A DNA stretch of 64,000 bases from Vombatus ursinus (GCF_900497805.2 NW_020954556.1:62408447-62472446), one strand, 5' to 3'; shown: positions 1 through 9,807, numbered from the stretch's first letter. The notes: generated from the letters alone by a model not told the origin. Numbers and translations: made by a program.

Positions 1-335
1 AGATGGTCTCTGATATTACTTACTTCTCAAAGATTCTTTGATTCTGCCTTTTGAATCTACTCCCAAATATCCCCTCTATTTCCTGTATACTCCCCTATTT
101 CTATTTCTTCGCTCACAGTAATTCCTGCCCACTTGTCCTCTTTGTGCCCACCCCCATCTCTATTCAAAAGCTATGAAGAATGGATAAGTCCTTCAAAGCC
201 TGCCTAAAATGTTTTGGTTCCATTGTCCTTTCCTTATCCTCCTAAACCAGACATGATCATTTCCCTTCTTCTGAATACCTAGAGAACAGTCTTTGTCTCT
301 TCCTTATGATATATTGTGTGTATTATTATAGGTAT
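1..335 (+). mobile_element. Probable L2 LINE 3' portion (old)
   Basis: Pyrimidine-rich sequence with the flavour of the L2 ORF2/3' UTR sense strand. It is followed, after an antisense MIR, by a clear L2 3' end at 540-672, so one L2 copy split by a MIR is the simplest reading. Assignment of this first part is weak. Confidence 0.35.
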
Positions 336-337
336 TT

Positions 338-533
338 TATGAAGTTGCAAAACATTAGATTAGGAAGAAACTTTCAAGATTAAACATTTAAAATTCAGCA
401 TTTTATGAAGAAGAAAAACCTGAGGCTAGAGTGGGTAACTTATCCAGTATCACATACCTAGTAAGTAGCAGAGACAAAACAAGGTTAGATCTAAGGTGTC
501 TTGAGTGGAAGTATAGTGTTCTTTTCATGATGT
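338..533 (-). mobile_element. MIR/core-SINE, antisense
   Basis: Degenerate antisense MIR order: a 'TTTATGAAGAAGAAAAACCTGAGG' type core (antisense of the oligo CTCAGTTTCCTCATCTGTAA), then a 'CACATACCTAGTAAGTAGCAGAG' type block, then the head. It splits the L2 on either side. Confidence 0.6.
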
Positions 534-539
534 CATGCT

Positions 540-672
540 GTGTACTTATCTTTCCTGTTAAATTATAAACACCTTGATAGAAAGGTCTAAATTTTATTCG
601 TTTCTTTATTGCCTATAGAATTTGATATAGTTTCTTGAATACAGATGCTAAATAAATTTTTATTGAATTGAT
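540..672 (+). mobile_element. L2 LINE 3' end
   Basis: Contains the usual L2 tail order: 'AAATTATAAACACCTTGATAG' like stretch, a 'TTTATTGCCTATAGAA' stretch, then 'GATGCTAAATAAATTTTTATTGAATTGA', the degenerate form of the common L2/MIR terminus GTAGGTGCTTAATAAATGTTTATTGATTGA. Confidence 0.65.
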
Positions 673-679
673 TTGAAAT

Positions 680-930
680 ATATTTTAAACTTTGGCAGCA
701 TAACGAAAAGATGGGACTCACTGGAAAAGAACCTGATTTGGGGGGAAATTGAAGGCAAAAGGAAAAGGGAATAGCAGAGAATGAGATGGATAAATAGTGT
801 TATGGCGACAACAAACATGACCTTGGACAGACTGTGAGAAAAAGTGGAAGACAGAAGGGCCTGGCAAGATATGGTCCATAGAGTCAAGAAGAGTCAGAAA
901 TGACTGAATGATTGAACAACAACATTTTAA
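680..930 (+). mobile_element. RTE-clade LINE 3' end (BovB-like)
   Basis: Reads as the last ~250 bp of a marsupial RTE element: an 'AAGATGGGACTCACTGGAAA' block, 'GAGATGGATAAATAGTGTTATGG', then 'AGAAGGGCCTGGCAAGATATGGTCCATAGAGTCAAGAAGAGTCAGAAATGACTGAATGATTGAACAACAAC'-type ending (quoted in pieces: AGAAGGGCCTGGC, GTCCATAGAGTC, AAGAGTCAGAAATGACTGA, GAACAACAAC). The same terminal signature is known from BovB/RTE. It forms the tail of the MAR1 SINEs in this window, which are mobilised by RTE machinery. Confidence 0.75.
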
Positions 931-959
931 ACGTGTTGACCACATGTCTTTCCTCCTTT

Positions 960-1075
960 CATAAAACATTTACTAAGTATTATATGCAGAAAGCTCAGGA
1001 AATTACAAAGATTTTTGAGACATGGTTCCTTCCCCCATGAAACTTACAATTTCATGAGAGGTACAATATATGTAA
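960..1075 (-). mobile_element. L2 LINE 3' end, antisense, degenerate
   Basis: Antisense L2 signature 'AAACATTTACTAAGTATTATATGC' followed by 'TTCCTTCCCCCATGAAACTTACAATTTCATG', matching the order 'tttattaagcacctactatg ... ccctgccctcaaggagcttacaatctaatgg' of antisense L2. Confidence 0.5.
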
Positions 1076-1616
1076 ATATGCAATGCTATACAAATATTAC
1101 AGTTCAGAAGTAGAATATCATAAGAGTTTAAGGGACATAAAAAGAATTTGCAAGGTCTAAAAAAAGAAAAGTATATAATCAATATTAAATGCTAAGTTTT
1201 TCCCACTTTCTGTGTGAGACAAGTAACAGCTAATAGGCCACAAACTTATTTACATTAAACTTTTTCAGTAGATGCCATCATTAATCTGAGCCATATTAAC
1301 AAAATATCAGGCCAACATAAATCAATCAGATTCTAAATGGTCCTTGCAGCATCTGAAGGCTTACTATGGGGGCTCAATAAGTCATCCTGAAACACATCTA
1401 TTACCATCACTGGACCAGTCATCCATTTTCCAGATTCCAAAGCCCCTCCCTGTAGGGACTCCATTGTGAATTCAAGCATACTCTAATTAATCTCTCTCTT
1501 CCTACTCTATATTATAGAAGCTTTGTGATACATGATTTTTACTCTCTTTTGATGAAAAATATTCATTGAGAAAATAAACAAATACTGAATTAAGAAATTA
1601 TTGTTTGGGCAATAAG
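1076..1616. other. Unassigned A+T-rich unique sequence
   Basis: No recognisable repeat, coding frame or RNA signature. It is ordinary non-coding DNA as far as can be judged by eye. Confidence 0.4.
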
Positions 1617-1825
1617 ATGGCTAATACTTTTATAGTACTTTACAAAATTTTTTTTTTCTAAACTACTTTATGAGGCCTAGATAATTTAGGTATTATTACA
1701 CCCATTTTATGAAGGAGGAAAACTGAGGCACAGGGTTAGGGTATCTGCCATAATTACATATCTAATTAGCATTCCAAACCAGGACTTGAACCCAGGTTTC
1801 CTGACTACACATTCACTATTCTATA
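1617..1825 (-). mobile_element. MIR/core-SINE, antisense
   Basis: Strong antisense MIR: a T-rich tail part, 'AGGTATTATTACACCCATTTTATGAAGGAGGAAAACTGAGG' order, then 'CAGGACTTGAACCCAGGTTTCCTGACTAC' order. Confidence 0.8.
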
Positions 1826-1903
1826 ATAAGATGTTTCTTAAGCATATGGCTCTATAATAAACTATGTGAAGATAAATAAGAGCATTTAAAACAAAGTTGG
1901 GGA

Positions 1904-2022
1904 GGGCAGTTAGGTGGCAGAATGGATAAAGCACCGGCCCTGAAATCAGGAGGACCTAACTTCAAAACCAGTCTCAGACACTTACTAGCTGTGTGACCCT
2001 GGGCAAGTCACAACCGCAATTG
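1904..2022 (+). mobile_element. WSINE1/MAR-type tRNA-derived SINE
   Basis: Carries the SINE head GGCAGTTAGGTGGCAGAATG, the 'GCACCGGCCCTGAAATCAGG' block, 'ACTTACTAGCTGTGTGACCC' and 'GGGCAAGTCAC' before the tail. The A-rich tail appears replaced by a CA microsatellite that begins at once. Confidence 0.85.

Positions 2023-2070
<48 letters not shown>
2023..2070. repeat. (CA)n microsatellite at SINE tail
   Basis: About 23 uninterrupted CA dinucleotides directly after the SINE at 1904-2022. Microsatellite birth at a retroposon tail is common. Confidence 0.95.
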
Positions 2071-2073
<3 letters not shown>

Positions 2074-2356
2074 AGGGGACAAATCAAGCAAACCACAAAT
2101 TCTTTAAACAAAAATCAAGACCAACCTATCCTATAAGAATTAACCAAAAGCATTACATATGAATTATTTATCATAAAAAGACCTAAAATCTACAATAATC
2201 TCCCAACATACACTATAATTATGAATTGTGGAAATTGGAAGAACTAGTCAAGATGGTGGAGGAGGAGGAAGCAGTAAAGCCTAGAACCATGCTAAGAGAT
2301 AGGGATACAACTAGAAAAGCAAAACTCTACCTCTTCTCAAAAAGCTCACATATAGT
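2071..2356. other. Unassigned; possible LINE 5'-UTR-like patch
   Basis: At 2248-2265 the text 'CAAGATGGTGGAGGAGGAGG' recalls the start of a mammalian L1 5' UTR (CAAGATGGCGG). I cannot follow that similarity for long, so the block stays unassigned. An open frame of 61 codons here runs into the next SINE and is not credible. Confidence 0.25.
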
Positions 2357-2500
2357 GGGGCAGCTAGGTGGCGCAGTGGAGAGTTCCGGCCCTGGAGTCA
2401 GGAAGACGTGAGTTCAAATCGGCTTCAGACGAGTAACACTCACTAGCTGTGTGACTCTGGGTGAATCACTCAACCCCAATTGCCTCACCAAAAAAATCGA
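2357..2500 (+). mobile_element. WSINE1-type SINE
   Basis: GGGGCAGCTAGGTGGCGCAG head, 'CCTGGAGTCAGGAAGACGTG', 'CACTAGCTGTGTGACTCTGG', and the terminus 'CCCCAATTGCCTCACC' followed by an A-rich tail. It is close to the presumed consensus, so relatively young. Confidence 0.93.
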
Positions 2501-3345
2501 AAAGGCTTGGTATTACTTACTATACAGCGGCAAAGAGAATAAAAAAGCCAAGGAGTCCTTAACACACAATCTCAGGTCAGATGCCAATGTCGAGATGATG
2601 GAGGACATAGCAGATGGTAAGACCTAGTGTTCCTTAGAAAGCAATGGAAGGACACATGGTAAGGCCCAATAGTGATTCCCTGCTTACCCAAGAGGTTTGA
2701 GCAGCCACACCCCTAGCCAATGACTAAAAAACAATTTAAACAGTTAGAAATATATATATTTTTTCGGAACAGAAATCACTTCACTAAGCAACATTAAAGG
2801 CATCAGATATATTTTACTACATCTGTCAAATACAACCCAAAGTGCTTAATTTCTGGATCGAACTAACAAAACAGATAAGATCCAAGGAATGAATCAAAAG
2901 GCCCCCAAAGGCAGCCATCCCCAGGAACTCAACCAAAAATATCGTCAACAAAGAAGCATCTAACAAATGGCTGAGTCAAATTATTCTGTTAATGGAAATG
3001 GAAAGATTTGTGATGATAACTCAGGATCAGATCATGACCACTAAAAATTCCAGAAAGTTTATCCTTAAGGAAACCAGATTTATTGATCAATACAGATTAT
3101 ACAAGTAAACAGTAGAAACTGCATTACATATCATTATAGGGTACAAAAATCTAGCACATTTGGCAGGGCATGACCTGGTACCTTGCTGTCTTTGATAAAT
3201 AACCAAAAATATAGACCTGAAAATATTCTTGAGAATTCAACAAATAAACTGTGCTGGAACCAAATCATTATTAGATGATAACTATTACCCACAATCACTC
3301 AAACATAACATTGGCCCATAAAAACTTACAAAGTGTTTAATAAAT
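2501..3345. other. Unassigned sequence
   Basis: No repeat family recognised and no coding frame of note. It lies between a SINE and an L1 ORF2 fossil and could be older LINE material too decayed to name. Confidence 0.3.
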
Positions 3346-3920
3346 ATTGTCATACAAAATACAAAAGAAAGAAATTAAAGGTATAAAGTTAAGGAAAAAT
3401 GAAACAAAACTATCGGTTCGCTGAAGATATGATGGTTTATTTAGAAAATCCTAGAGAATAAATAAAGAAACTAATTGAAACAAGTAATAGCTTCAGCAAT
3501 ACACTATGATACAAAATAAACCCACAAAAATCAACAGTATTTCTATAATGCAATAAGAAAATCCATAAGGGAATAATAGAGAAGGAAACACTCTTCAAAA
3601 TAATTACAAAATGCATAAAATATCTGGGATCTGGGAGTCAATCTAGTGTAGCACACTAAACACCTATTTAGATACAACTTCAAAATGCACTTTAAAGAAA
3701 TAAAGAACAACTTAAATAATTGGAGAAATGTTCAATGATAATAGCTTGACTATGCCAATATGATAAAAATGACAATAAATTAACATATATTTATTGTTAG
3801 ACTAGTAGAACTACCAAGAGAATACTTTATAGAACCAGATCAAATAAAAAACAAATTTATTTTGAGGGGAAAAAATCTAGATTATCAAGGCAATCAGTGA
3901 AGCACTTTCATGCCTCAAAC
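3346..3920 (+). mobile_element. L1 LINE, ORF2 region (fossil), part 1
   Basis: Sense-strand L1 ORF2 downstream of the RT core. 'AAACTATCGGTTCGCTGAAG' corresponds to the region encoding the RT 'FADDM' neighbourhood, followed by the 'CAACAGTATTTCTATA', 'AAATATCTGGGATC' and 'TTTATTTTGAGGGGAAAAAA' blocks familiar from mammalian L1. All frames are broken many times. It continues after the MAR1 insertion. Confidence 0.8.
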
Positions 3921-3933
3921 TATATTATAAAGT
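3921..3933. repeat. Target-site duplication (left) of MAR1 insertion
   Basis: TATATTATAAAGT here and TATATGATAAAGT at 4189-4201 bracket the MAR1 SINE, 12 of 13 identical. Confidence 0.8.
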
Positions 3934-4188
3934 TGTTGTTGTTGCTATTCAGTCATTTCAGTCATGTTTGACTCTTCATGACCCCATTTGGGGTTTTCTT
4001 GGCAAAAATATTGGAGTGGCTTGCCATTTCCTTCTCCAGCTCATTTAACAGATGAGGAAACTAAGGCAAACAGGGTTAAGTGACTTGCCCAGGGTCACAC
4101 AGCTAGGAAGTGTCTGAGACTGGATCTTAACTCAGGTCTTCCTGACTCCAGACCTGGTGCTCTATGAACTGTGCCACCTAGCTGCCTT
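3934..4188 (-). mobile_element. MAR1-type SINE with RTE tail, antisense
   Basis: Begins with the antisense RTE tail (GTTGTTGTTGCTATTCAGTC ... GACTCTTCATGACCCC), then 'GGGGTTTTCTTGGC', 'TTGCCATTTCCTTCTCCAG', the MIR-like core 'ACAGATGAGGAAACTAAGGC', and ends with the antisense tRNA-like head '...GTGCCACCTAGCTGCC'. Complete length of ~255 bp, inserted into L1 ORF2 sequence. Confidence 0.92.
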
Positions 4189-4830
4189 TATATGATAAAG
4201 TACTAATCTTTAAAATGATTTGAACCATGGATTAAAAAATAAAAAGTAGATCAATGAAACAGAATAGACAAGAAAAACAAACAGAAATAATTGAATGCAA
4301 TGACATAGGGTACAATAAGTCCAAAAATAGAAATCATGTGAAAAATAATCTACTTTAAAAGAATTACTAGGAAAACAAGTTTGGCAAAAATTAGTTTTAG
4401 ACCAATATCATATACCACATACCAAAATAAACAGTAGATGATTATGTGATATCAGTTTGAAGTCACATAAAAAATCCTAAGTCATATAAAAAAGTCATAT
4501 TATAAAAAAAGAAAACTCATTAGGTCCCTTTCACAGGTCTAGCTATAGCATGGATTCTTAACCAAGCAAGAAATAGAGGCAATTACAAAAAATAAAATAT
4601 ATAATTTTGATTATATGAAATTAAAAGGCTTTTGCATGAACAAAATTAATGCAACTAGAAAAAAAAGAGAAGTGGTCACTGGAAGAAAAACACTTTTGTA
4701 TCAAATATTTCTAAAAAGAGTCTAATATAGAAATAAATAACAAAAGGCATTCCAAAATAGTTAAGTGGTCAATGGAGAAGCCTGAAACTTCTCAGAATAA
4801 TTGCAAACTATGAACTATCCACTGCGCCAC
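4189..4830 (+). mobile_element. L1 LINE, ORF2 region (fossil), part 2
   Basis: Continues part 1. 'GATCAATGAAACAGAATAGACAAG' corresponds to the conserved L1 sense text around 'accaatggaacagaatagagagcc'. 'TTAAAAGGCTTTTGCATGAAC' and 'AAGGCATTCCAAAATAGTTAAGTGG' correspond to the ORF2 C-terminal region. It ends near a small antisense SINE remnant. Confidence 0.8.
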
Positions 4831-4846
4831 CAAGCTGCTCACTTCA
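4806..4846 (-). mobile_element. SINE head remnant, antisense
   Basis: 'ACTATCCACTGCGCCACCAAGCTGC' (in pieces: ATCCACTGCGCCACC, AAGCTGCTC) is the antisense head of a WSINE1/MAR1 element with the rest missing. Confidence 0.6.
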
Positions 4847-5145
4847 TCCTTTGCCTTCAATGGATAGAAGGAAAAATTACACAGCCTATGCACTTATGTT
4901 TTTTCAGTTTCTTGCCCAATACTCCACTCTTGTTGATGATATTTTTAAGTTCCTTCTGAAGTGTTATTTGTGCCTACATGAATCACCAGATGTGGGTAGC
5001 TGTCCGCCATTTTGATAAATCTTATTCTCTGTTATGTTTTTGATCCATGTCTCAAAAAGACAACATGCCTCCCTATTCTTGTCATCAGATCAACAAATTA
5101 ATGCCTGAGTATTGCTTGGCAAGGGAGCACTAACTACTCTTACCT
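4847..5145. other. Unassigned sequence
   Basis: Nothing recognised between a SINE remnant and the L1 3' UTR that follows. No credible coding frame. Confidence 0.3.
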
Positions 5146-5640
5146 CTGCCACTTACTAGATAATCTACCACAGGATAGTTTCTGAATATAATGAAATGAA
5201 ATATTACCATTCTCTAAGAAATTATGAATGTAATGAATACAGAGTAGCATGGGAAGATGTATGAACTGATGGAAAGTGGTATATGCAAAACCAGGAAAAT
5301 AATATACACAATGCCTATAACAATATAAATAAAAAGAACAAAACAACTGAAATACTGTGAAATTACAATGACTAAGCCTGGCTCCCAAAGAAGAGATATG
5401 AGAAAACAACTCTCTCCCTTCTCTGTGATGGGGAGAGGTATGGGTGTAGAACACTATAGATAAAGTTAGGCACTTTTTTTTTTGATGTGTGATTTAGTTT
5501 TGTTGAACTGTTTGATCTCATTGGTATTCTTTGTTATAAGAAATGATTCTCTGGGAGAGGGAGGATGGAGGAATACATAGGAGAAAGTACACATTGGGAA
5601 ATGTAGGTGACGTAAAGAAAAAAGATATTAAAAATCTACT
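5146..5640 (+). mobile_element. L1 LINE 3' UTR (marsupial type A)
   Basis: Ordered marsupial L1 3' UTR text: 'GCATGGGAAGATGTATGAAC', 'AAAACCAGGAAAATAATATAC', 'GGCTCCCAAAGAAGAGATATG', 'TATGGGTGTAGAACACTATAG', 'AAATGATTCTCTGGGAGAGG', then 'AGATATTAAAAATCTA'. The last ~200 bp closely match the insert at 42612-42848. Confidence 0.8.
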
Positions 5641-5885
5641 TCAAATAATAACAATACTTCACATGTCTACAGAATTTTCCACTTTGCAAAGCACTTTTCT
5701 CATAACAGTGTAGGAATGTAGGGAGTGTAGGTATTATTATCATCATTTTTCAGTGGTGACAAACAAATTCAGTTAGGGTGACTTGCCTTATGTCTCAGAA
5801 TGAATAGATGCCAGAATTAGAACTTGACCTTGGGTCTTCTGATTGCAAGATGCAAGTTTATAACACCATACTGCAAAGATCAGAT
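5641..5885 (-). mobile_element. MIR/core-SINE, antisense
   Basis: Tail 'AATAATAACAATACTTCACATG', 'TTGCAAAGCACTTTTCTCATAAC', 'GGTATTATTATCATCATTTTTCAG', then the antisense head '...CTTGGGTCTTCTGATTGC'. Confidence 0.8.
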
Positions 5886-6169
5886 CTGAATAACAAAATA
5901 TTTGGTGATTACACCTAAAGACATTTATTGTATCAAGAGAAGGTAAGAAAAGTAGTTATATGTGAAGAGCAAGGGAAGAAAAGAGGGGGGAATGGAATTG
6001 AAAACAAAACATAAACAAAAGAATACAACAAAAAAGAGATTGATATTATTTTTAATGATGCTCTATTTTCATAAATAATGAATAAAAAGTTTTTTGTCAT
6101 ATAGATGAGTCTTTCTTTCAAACAGACTAGATATAAAAAGCAGCAAAATATGAAGGATTCACCATGGCA
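5886..6169. other. Unassigned sequence
   Basis: No repeat or coding signature recognised. Confidence 0.3.
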
Positions 6170-6340
6170 AAAGAGAAAGCTCACTGACCCAGGAGTCAGA
6201 GGACCTGGTTTGAATTTTGCCTGTAGTACTTAATATGTGTATAACTTTAGGCAAGTCACTTAAGCATGTTGGGTCCCAGGCTGATCAACTACAAAAGAGA
6301 TGAACTCTGAGGTCTCATCTGGCTCTAGGTCTCTCACAAG
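6170..6340 (+). mobile_element. MIR-like core-SINE, sense
   Basis: 'GACCCAGGAGTCAGAGGACCTGG', 'TAGGCAAGTCACTTAAGC' and the ending 'GGTCTCATCTGGCTCTAGGTC' follow the sense order of MIR3/THER-like SINEs. Confidence 0.7.
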
Positions 6341-6519
6341 AATAAAATAATTCGAGTAAGCTTTTGAATTTTACAAACAGTAACTGCAACATTTTTTTCT
6401 ACCATCATTACCAATTAATATTTGATATATGGTATATACTACTGTCAATTTTTTAATATTGTAGATTGACTGTATATTAACTTTAAGAGCTTAAAACTGC
6501 ACTGAGTTTTGTGACTCCT

Positions 6520-6645
6520 GTGTATGGATATAGATATAGATGTGTATATATGTATATGCATGCATGTATATATATAATATAACAAATATAATATATTGTG
6601 TATATATATATATATACACATATATGTATATATTATAATCTTCCT
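6520..6645. repeat. AT-rich (TATATG/CATATA)n simple repeat
   Basis: Alternating purine-pyrimidine tract of TATATA, TATATG and TGTATA units that adjoins the start of an L2. Confidence 0.9.
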
Positions 6646-6689
6646 TCCCTATCTTTTACTCATGTTTGGAGTCTGAACACACATATTGA

Positions 6690-7748
6690 TATTACCCTCA
6701 AATATTCTAATGCCTCAGTTCTTCAATCTAATCAGTTCCCATGATTTACTCCTCCATTCCATCATTACCCACAAATGTTCCACTTCTGTATTCATGAAAT
6801 CTGAAATTCCTTTATCTGATCAAAATCTTTCATTATCATACCTTTCTCTTTGTCTTACAACCCTTAATTATGCTATTTGTCCTCATCTTGATTTCCATTC
6901 TCTCCAACCCTTAGTTCTTTCCCAAGCCTTCACCCTTGCTCTGGATAGAGTCTCTCCATCCCTTAGTAAACAATTCAGCTCCTGTCCTCAACCCTCAATC
7001 CCCTTGCCCACTTGGCCTAATGCTAACTAAACATGGTTTACTAAGACCAGACTTTGAACTACTCCAACTACTTTTATGAAAGTCACAAAATCATCCTTAA
7101 CTGGACATACTACAAATTTATGTTACACAATCTCAACTAGGCCCCCACTGAAGCAAAGTAAACATTTTTTTCGGCTCATTACCTGATTCTGCACAGTGAC
7201 TGTTCTAAACCTACTCATCTCTTCTGAAGCCTCTAATGACACCTTCTGTCCCCACCTGAGGATTTTACTTCATTTACTTCACTGAAAAAAAATGGAGATC
7301 ACTTACTGAGAGTTCTCCTTTCTCCCTTGGTCTTCAAATCACATCACTCAGACAACTCCCTCCACTATCTCCTTCACTTTACTCTCAAATGAAGTGGTGG
7401 TCCTTCTTGTCAAGGTCAAACTCTCTACATACACCATGGATCCCATTCCCTTCCCATTTCTCCAGCAAATTACCCCTACTAATCACCCCTATTTTACCTT
7501 AAATTCAATCTCTGTCTATTGGCTCCTTACAAACACATCCATGTCTTCCTTATCCTGGGAGGAAAAAACCTAATTGATCCAACCATCCCTACTAGATATT
7601 GTTCTTTTTCTCTCATGTCCTTCATGGCTAAAAGCCTTAAGAAAGCAGCCTACAATCAATGCTTCCACATCCTCTCTTCTAAATCTTCCGTAATCTGGCT
7701 CATTTTAACCTTATCATCAAACTCCCCACATTCTTTCCAAAGATACCA
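6690..7748 (+). mobile_element. L2 LINE, ORF region (fossil)
   Basis: Long C+T-rich sense L2. The part from ~7430 follows the L2 ORF2 order just upstream of the RT core ('GATCCCATTCCCTTCCCATTTC', 'AAACACATCCATGTCTTCCTTATCC', 'CTTCATGGCTAAAAGCC', 'CTAAATCTTCCGTAATCTGGC'). That stretch normally encodes the 'RPISLLPVFSKI-E' motif neighbourhood. Frames are broken repeatedly. The 6690-7030 open frame of 114 codons is within this fossil and shows no intact domain. Confidence 0.7.
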
Positions 7749-7965
7749 GTGATCTCTTTAAAATTTTTATTTTATCTGCTTTCAATGAACAAAAATTTAT
7801 TTTCTCTCCCCCGAGACTCCCCTACCATACTGGGGAAGAAAACAAACAACCAAAAAACCCTTGCAATGAATAAGAATAATCAAGTAAAAATAATTCCCAT
7901 ATTGATCTGTAGCCTGAGGCCATCATCTATGTCAGAAGATGGTTAGCTAATGCTTTCTTAATTGC
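7749..7965 (-). mobile_element. L1 LINE 3' terminus, antisense
   Basis: 'CAATGAACAAAAATTTATTTTCTCTCCC' order, then 'ATAATCAAGTAAAAATAATTCCC' and '...CCATCATCTATGTCAGAAG', the same order as the antisense L1 3' UTR at 35705-35900. It interrupts the L2. Confidence 0.65.
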
Positions 7966-8040
7966 CAAAAACAACTCTCCTCAAACTGGATATCCCATAG
8001 GTATCTCAAAGTTTAACAAAAAAACCAAACTCATTATCTT
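7966..8040 (+). mobile_element. L2 LINE ORF2 continuation
   Basis: 'ATCTCAAAGTTTAACAAAAA' and 'CCAAACTCATTATCTTG' correspond to L2 text 'acatctcaaactcaacaagtccaaaactgaactcattatctt'. Sense orientation, so it is the continuation of 6690-7748 with internal loss. Confidence 0.6.
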
Positions 8041-8330
8041 GAACAATAGATTAAGGAATAGAGAATATCACAGAGTTGAACTAATTCACCAAGGGGATCA
8101 GTATTAGGAAGGGAGGAAAGTGTAATCAGAGAAGGAGTGATGGCCTGTGACAGCACTGTAGTCTGAAGAGATTGAAGTAAGGATGAAGACTAGGTATCGG
8201 AGGAATAAGACATAAAGAGAGCTGAAAAGATAATGTGATGATCAGATGAAGGAAATTCAGAGTTCTAGAACATGAAAGTAAAAGACTTACAGGTAATGGC
8301 AAGACCAAGGTTATGAGCATCCTTGTACAA
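8041..8330 (-). mobile_element. Possible antisense L2 5' region
   Basis: Purine-rich sequence with 'GATGATCAGATGAAGGAAATTC' and 'GTAATGGCAAGACCAAGG', which I associate with antisense L2 endonuclease-region fossils. Identification is tentative. Confidence 0.3.
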
Positions 8331-8590
8331 TCCCTGAGAATACAACCTGCCTAAGTCTTCAGCTTCCTCACTCTAAAATGAAAAGCCTGGCCTAAATGAC
8401 CTCTGAAGTCCCTTTCATCCCCATGTCTATATTTTTGTAATCTATCCATCTATGTGATTGATTTTTTGCACTTATGAATCTTAATAGCTCTGTGAGCAGG
8501 ATCTTATGATTTCACCTCTCTGAGCCTCAGTTTTCTAGCTGTAAAATGGATGAATAAACCTGTAGTACCTATTTCATCATGCTGTTAAAA
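8331..8590 (+). mobile_element. Two adjoining MIR-like fragments, sense
   Basis: 'TTCCTCACTCTAAAATGAAAAGC' with 'ATGACCTCTGAAGTCCCTTTC' (MIR3-like end), then 'CTCTGAGCCTCAGTTTTCTAGC' with 'TAGTACCTATTTCATCATGC' (MIR). Confidence 0.65.
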
Positions 8591-8698
8591 AAAAAAAAAC
8601 AACATAAATATTAAAGCCCACTGGAAATAAGCATCTTTATCATAAATTTGAGTCATTAATATTGCCACTAATAATTTTAATTAAAAAATAAAATCATG

Positions 8699-8866
8699 GT
8701 AGCAGCTAGGTGGCACAGTAGATAGAGCTCTGGCCTTGGAGTCAGGAGTACCTGAGTTCAAATCCAGCCTCAAACACTTGACACTTACTAGCTGTGTAAC
8801 TCTGGGCAAGTTACTTAACCCCAACTGCCTCACCAAAAAGCAAAAACAAAACAAAAAAACAAATAA
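8699..8866 (+). mobile_element. WSINE1-type SINE
   Basis: Head 'GCAGCTAGGTGGCACAGTAG', 'TGGAGTCAGGAGTACCTGAG', terminus 'CCCCAACTGCCTCACC', then an A/C-rich tail. Flanks show an imperfect 11-bp direct repeat (ATAAAATCATG / ATAAAGTCACG), differing by two transitions. Confidence 0.92.
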
Positions 8867-9164
8867 ATAAAGTCACGCAATTACCAAAAGATGACCACTA
8901 TTTGGCTAGTTATTTTCTGAATTCTACAAGAGAAAAATTTCAAATGTTCTAATTTTTGCAGGTAGATTATCATGTTTCTTATTGTAGAAACAATATTATT
9001 GTTTCTTATTCTTATTATTCACAGCTGCAAGTAGATTAATTTGTATTCAGAAATCCAAGTGGTAAGTGTGCATTTCATAGTAATACACTTCTCTGGACAT
9101 AAAGAAAATGCCTAAATCACTTCTCAAAAACTATTGCTCTAACAACCAGTCAAATAGGCAATAG

Positions 9165-9265
9165 AACTACAGAATTGTGGAGTCAGAAGGGACCTTAGAA
9201 CATGGATCAGACCTTGAAAGGGCCCTAAAATACAGAATGTTGGAACAAAGAATGTTAGAACTATA
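9165..9265 (-). mobile_element. L3/MIR3-like end, antisense, duplicated
   Basis: 'ACAGAATTGTGGAGTCAGAAGGGACCTTAGAAC' order is followed by a second 'ACAGAATGTTGGAACAAAGAATGTTAGAAC', the antisense text of CR1/L3-type 3' ends. Confidence 0.5.
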
Positions 9266-9269
9266 TAAG

Positions 9270-9400
9270 TTCACAAGAAGAATACACAGTGCTATGTGAT
9301 GCATGAGGGAAAATTCATTTCCACTTTGCGGGCAGTAAGGAAGATCAAGAAAGCCTTCATATAGGAGATAATATTTGAGCAGAGCCTCAAAAGACTTTGG
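9270..9400 (-). mobile_element. L2 LINE fragment, antisense
   Basis: 'AAGAAAGCCTTCATATAGGAG', 'ATATTTGAGCAGAGCCTCAAAAGAC' match the antisense L2 text 'gaaggcctccctgaggaggtgacatttgagctgagacctgaa'. Confidence 0.6.
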
Positions 9401-9807
9401 TTTTACAATGAATTTTCATATTTGTATTTATAAATGCAAAAAAAATTACTATTTTTCTTAGGCAAACATTAAAATGAGTTTACATGTCATCAATACAGGC
9501 AAAATAATTATTCAGGTGAACTTGAAGCAGCAAGCAAGACCATTCTCAAATTTTGAAATTTTTGCAAATAACCTATGAGGTATATTGCTAACTATATTTT
9601 CTCATATAATTATTTGAACAGAAAAACTAATTTATAGAAAGTTCTTTAAGTGCTACCCTTCCTTTTCAGTTTTACATACTTCTCCTCCCCTCATGCAGTC
9701 TAAATATAAATTAAACTGAAACACTCACAGACCCACAAATATACACTATGGCTTGGTTCATGTTGTTCACTATAGCTGGAACACCTGCCTATGCACATCC
9801 ACTTGTT

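Noticed and set aside
2245-2270. L1 5' UTR start
   Set aside because: CAAGATGGTGGAGG-like similarity is too short and does not continue.
1904-2500. tRNA genes
   Set aside because: The tRNA-like A/B-box text belongs to SINE heads; no complete cloverleaf sequence was seen.
6686-7030. 114-codon plus-strand frame as a gene
   Set aside because: It lies in a C+T-rich L2 fossil, has no domain, and no splice or promoter context.
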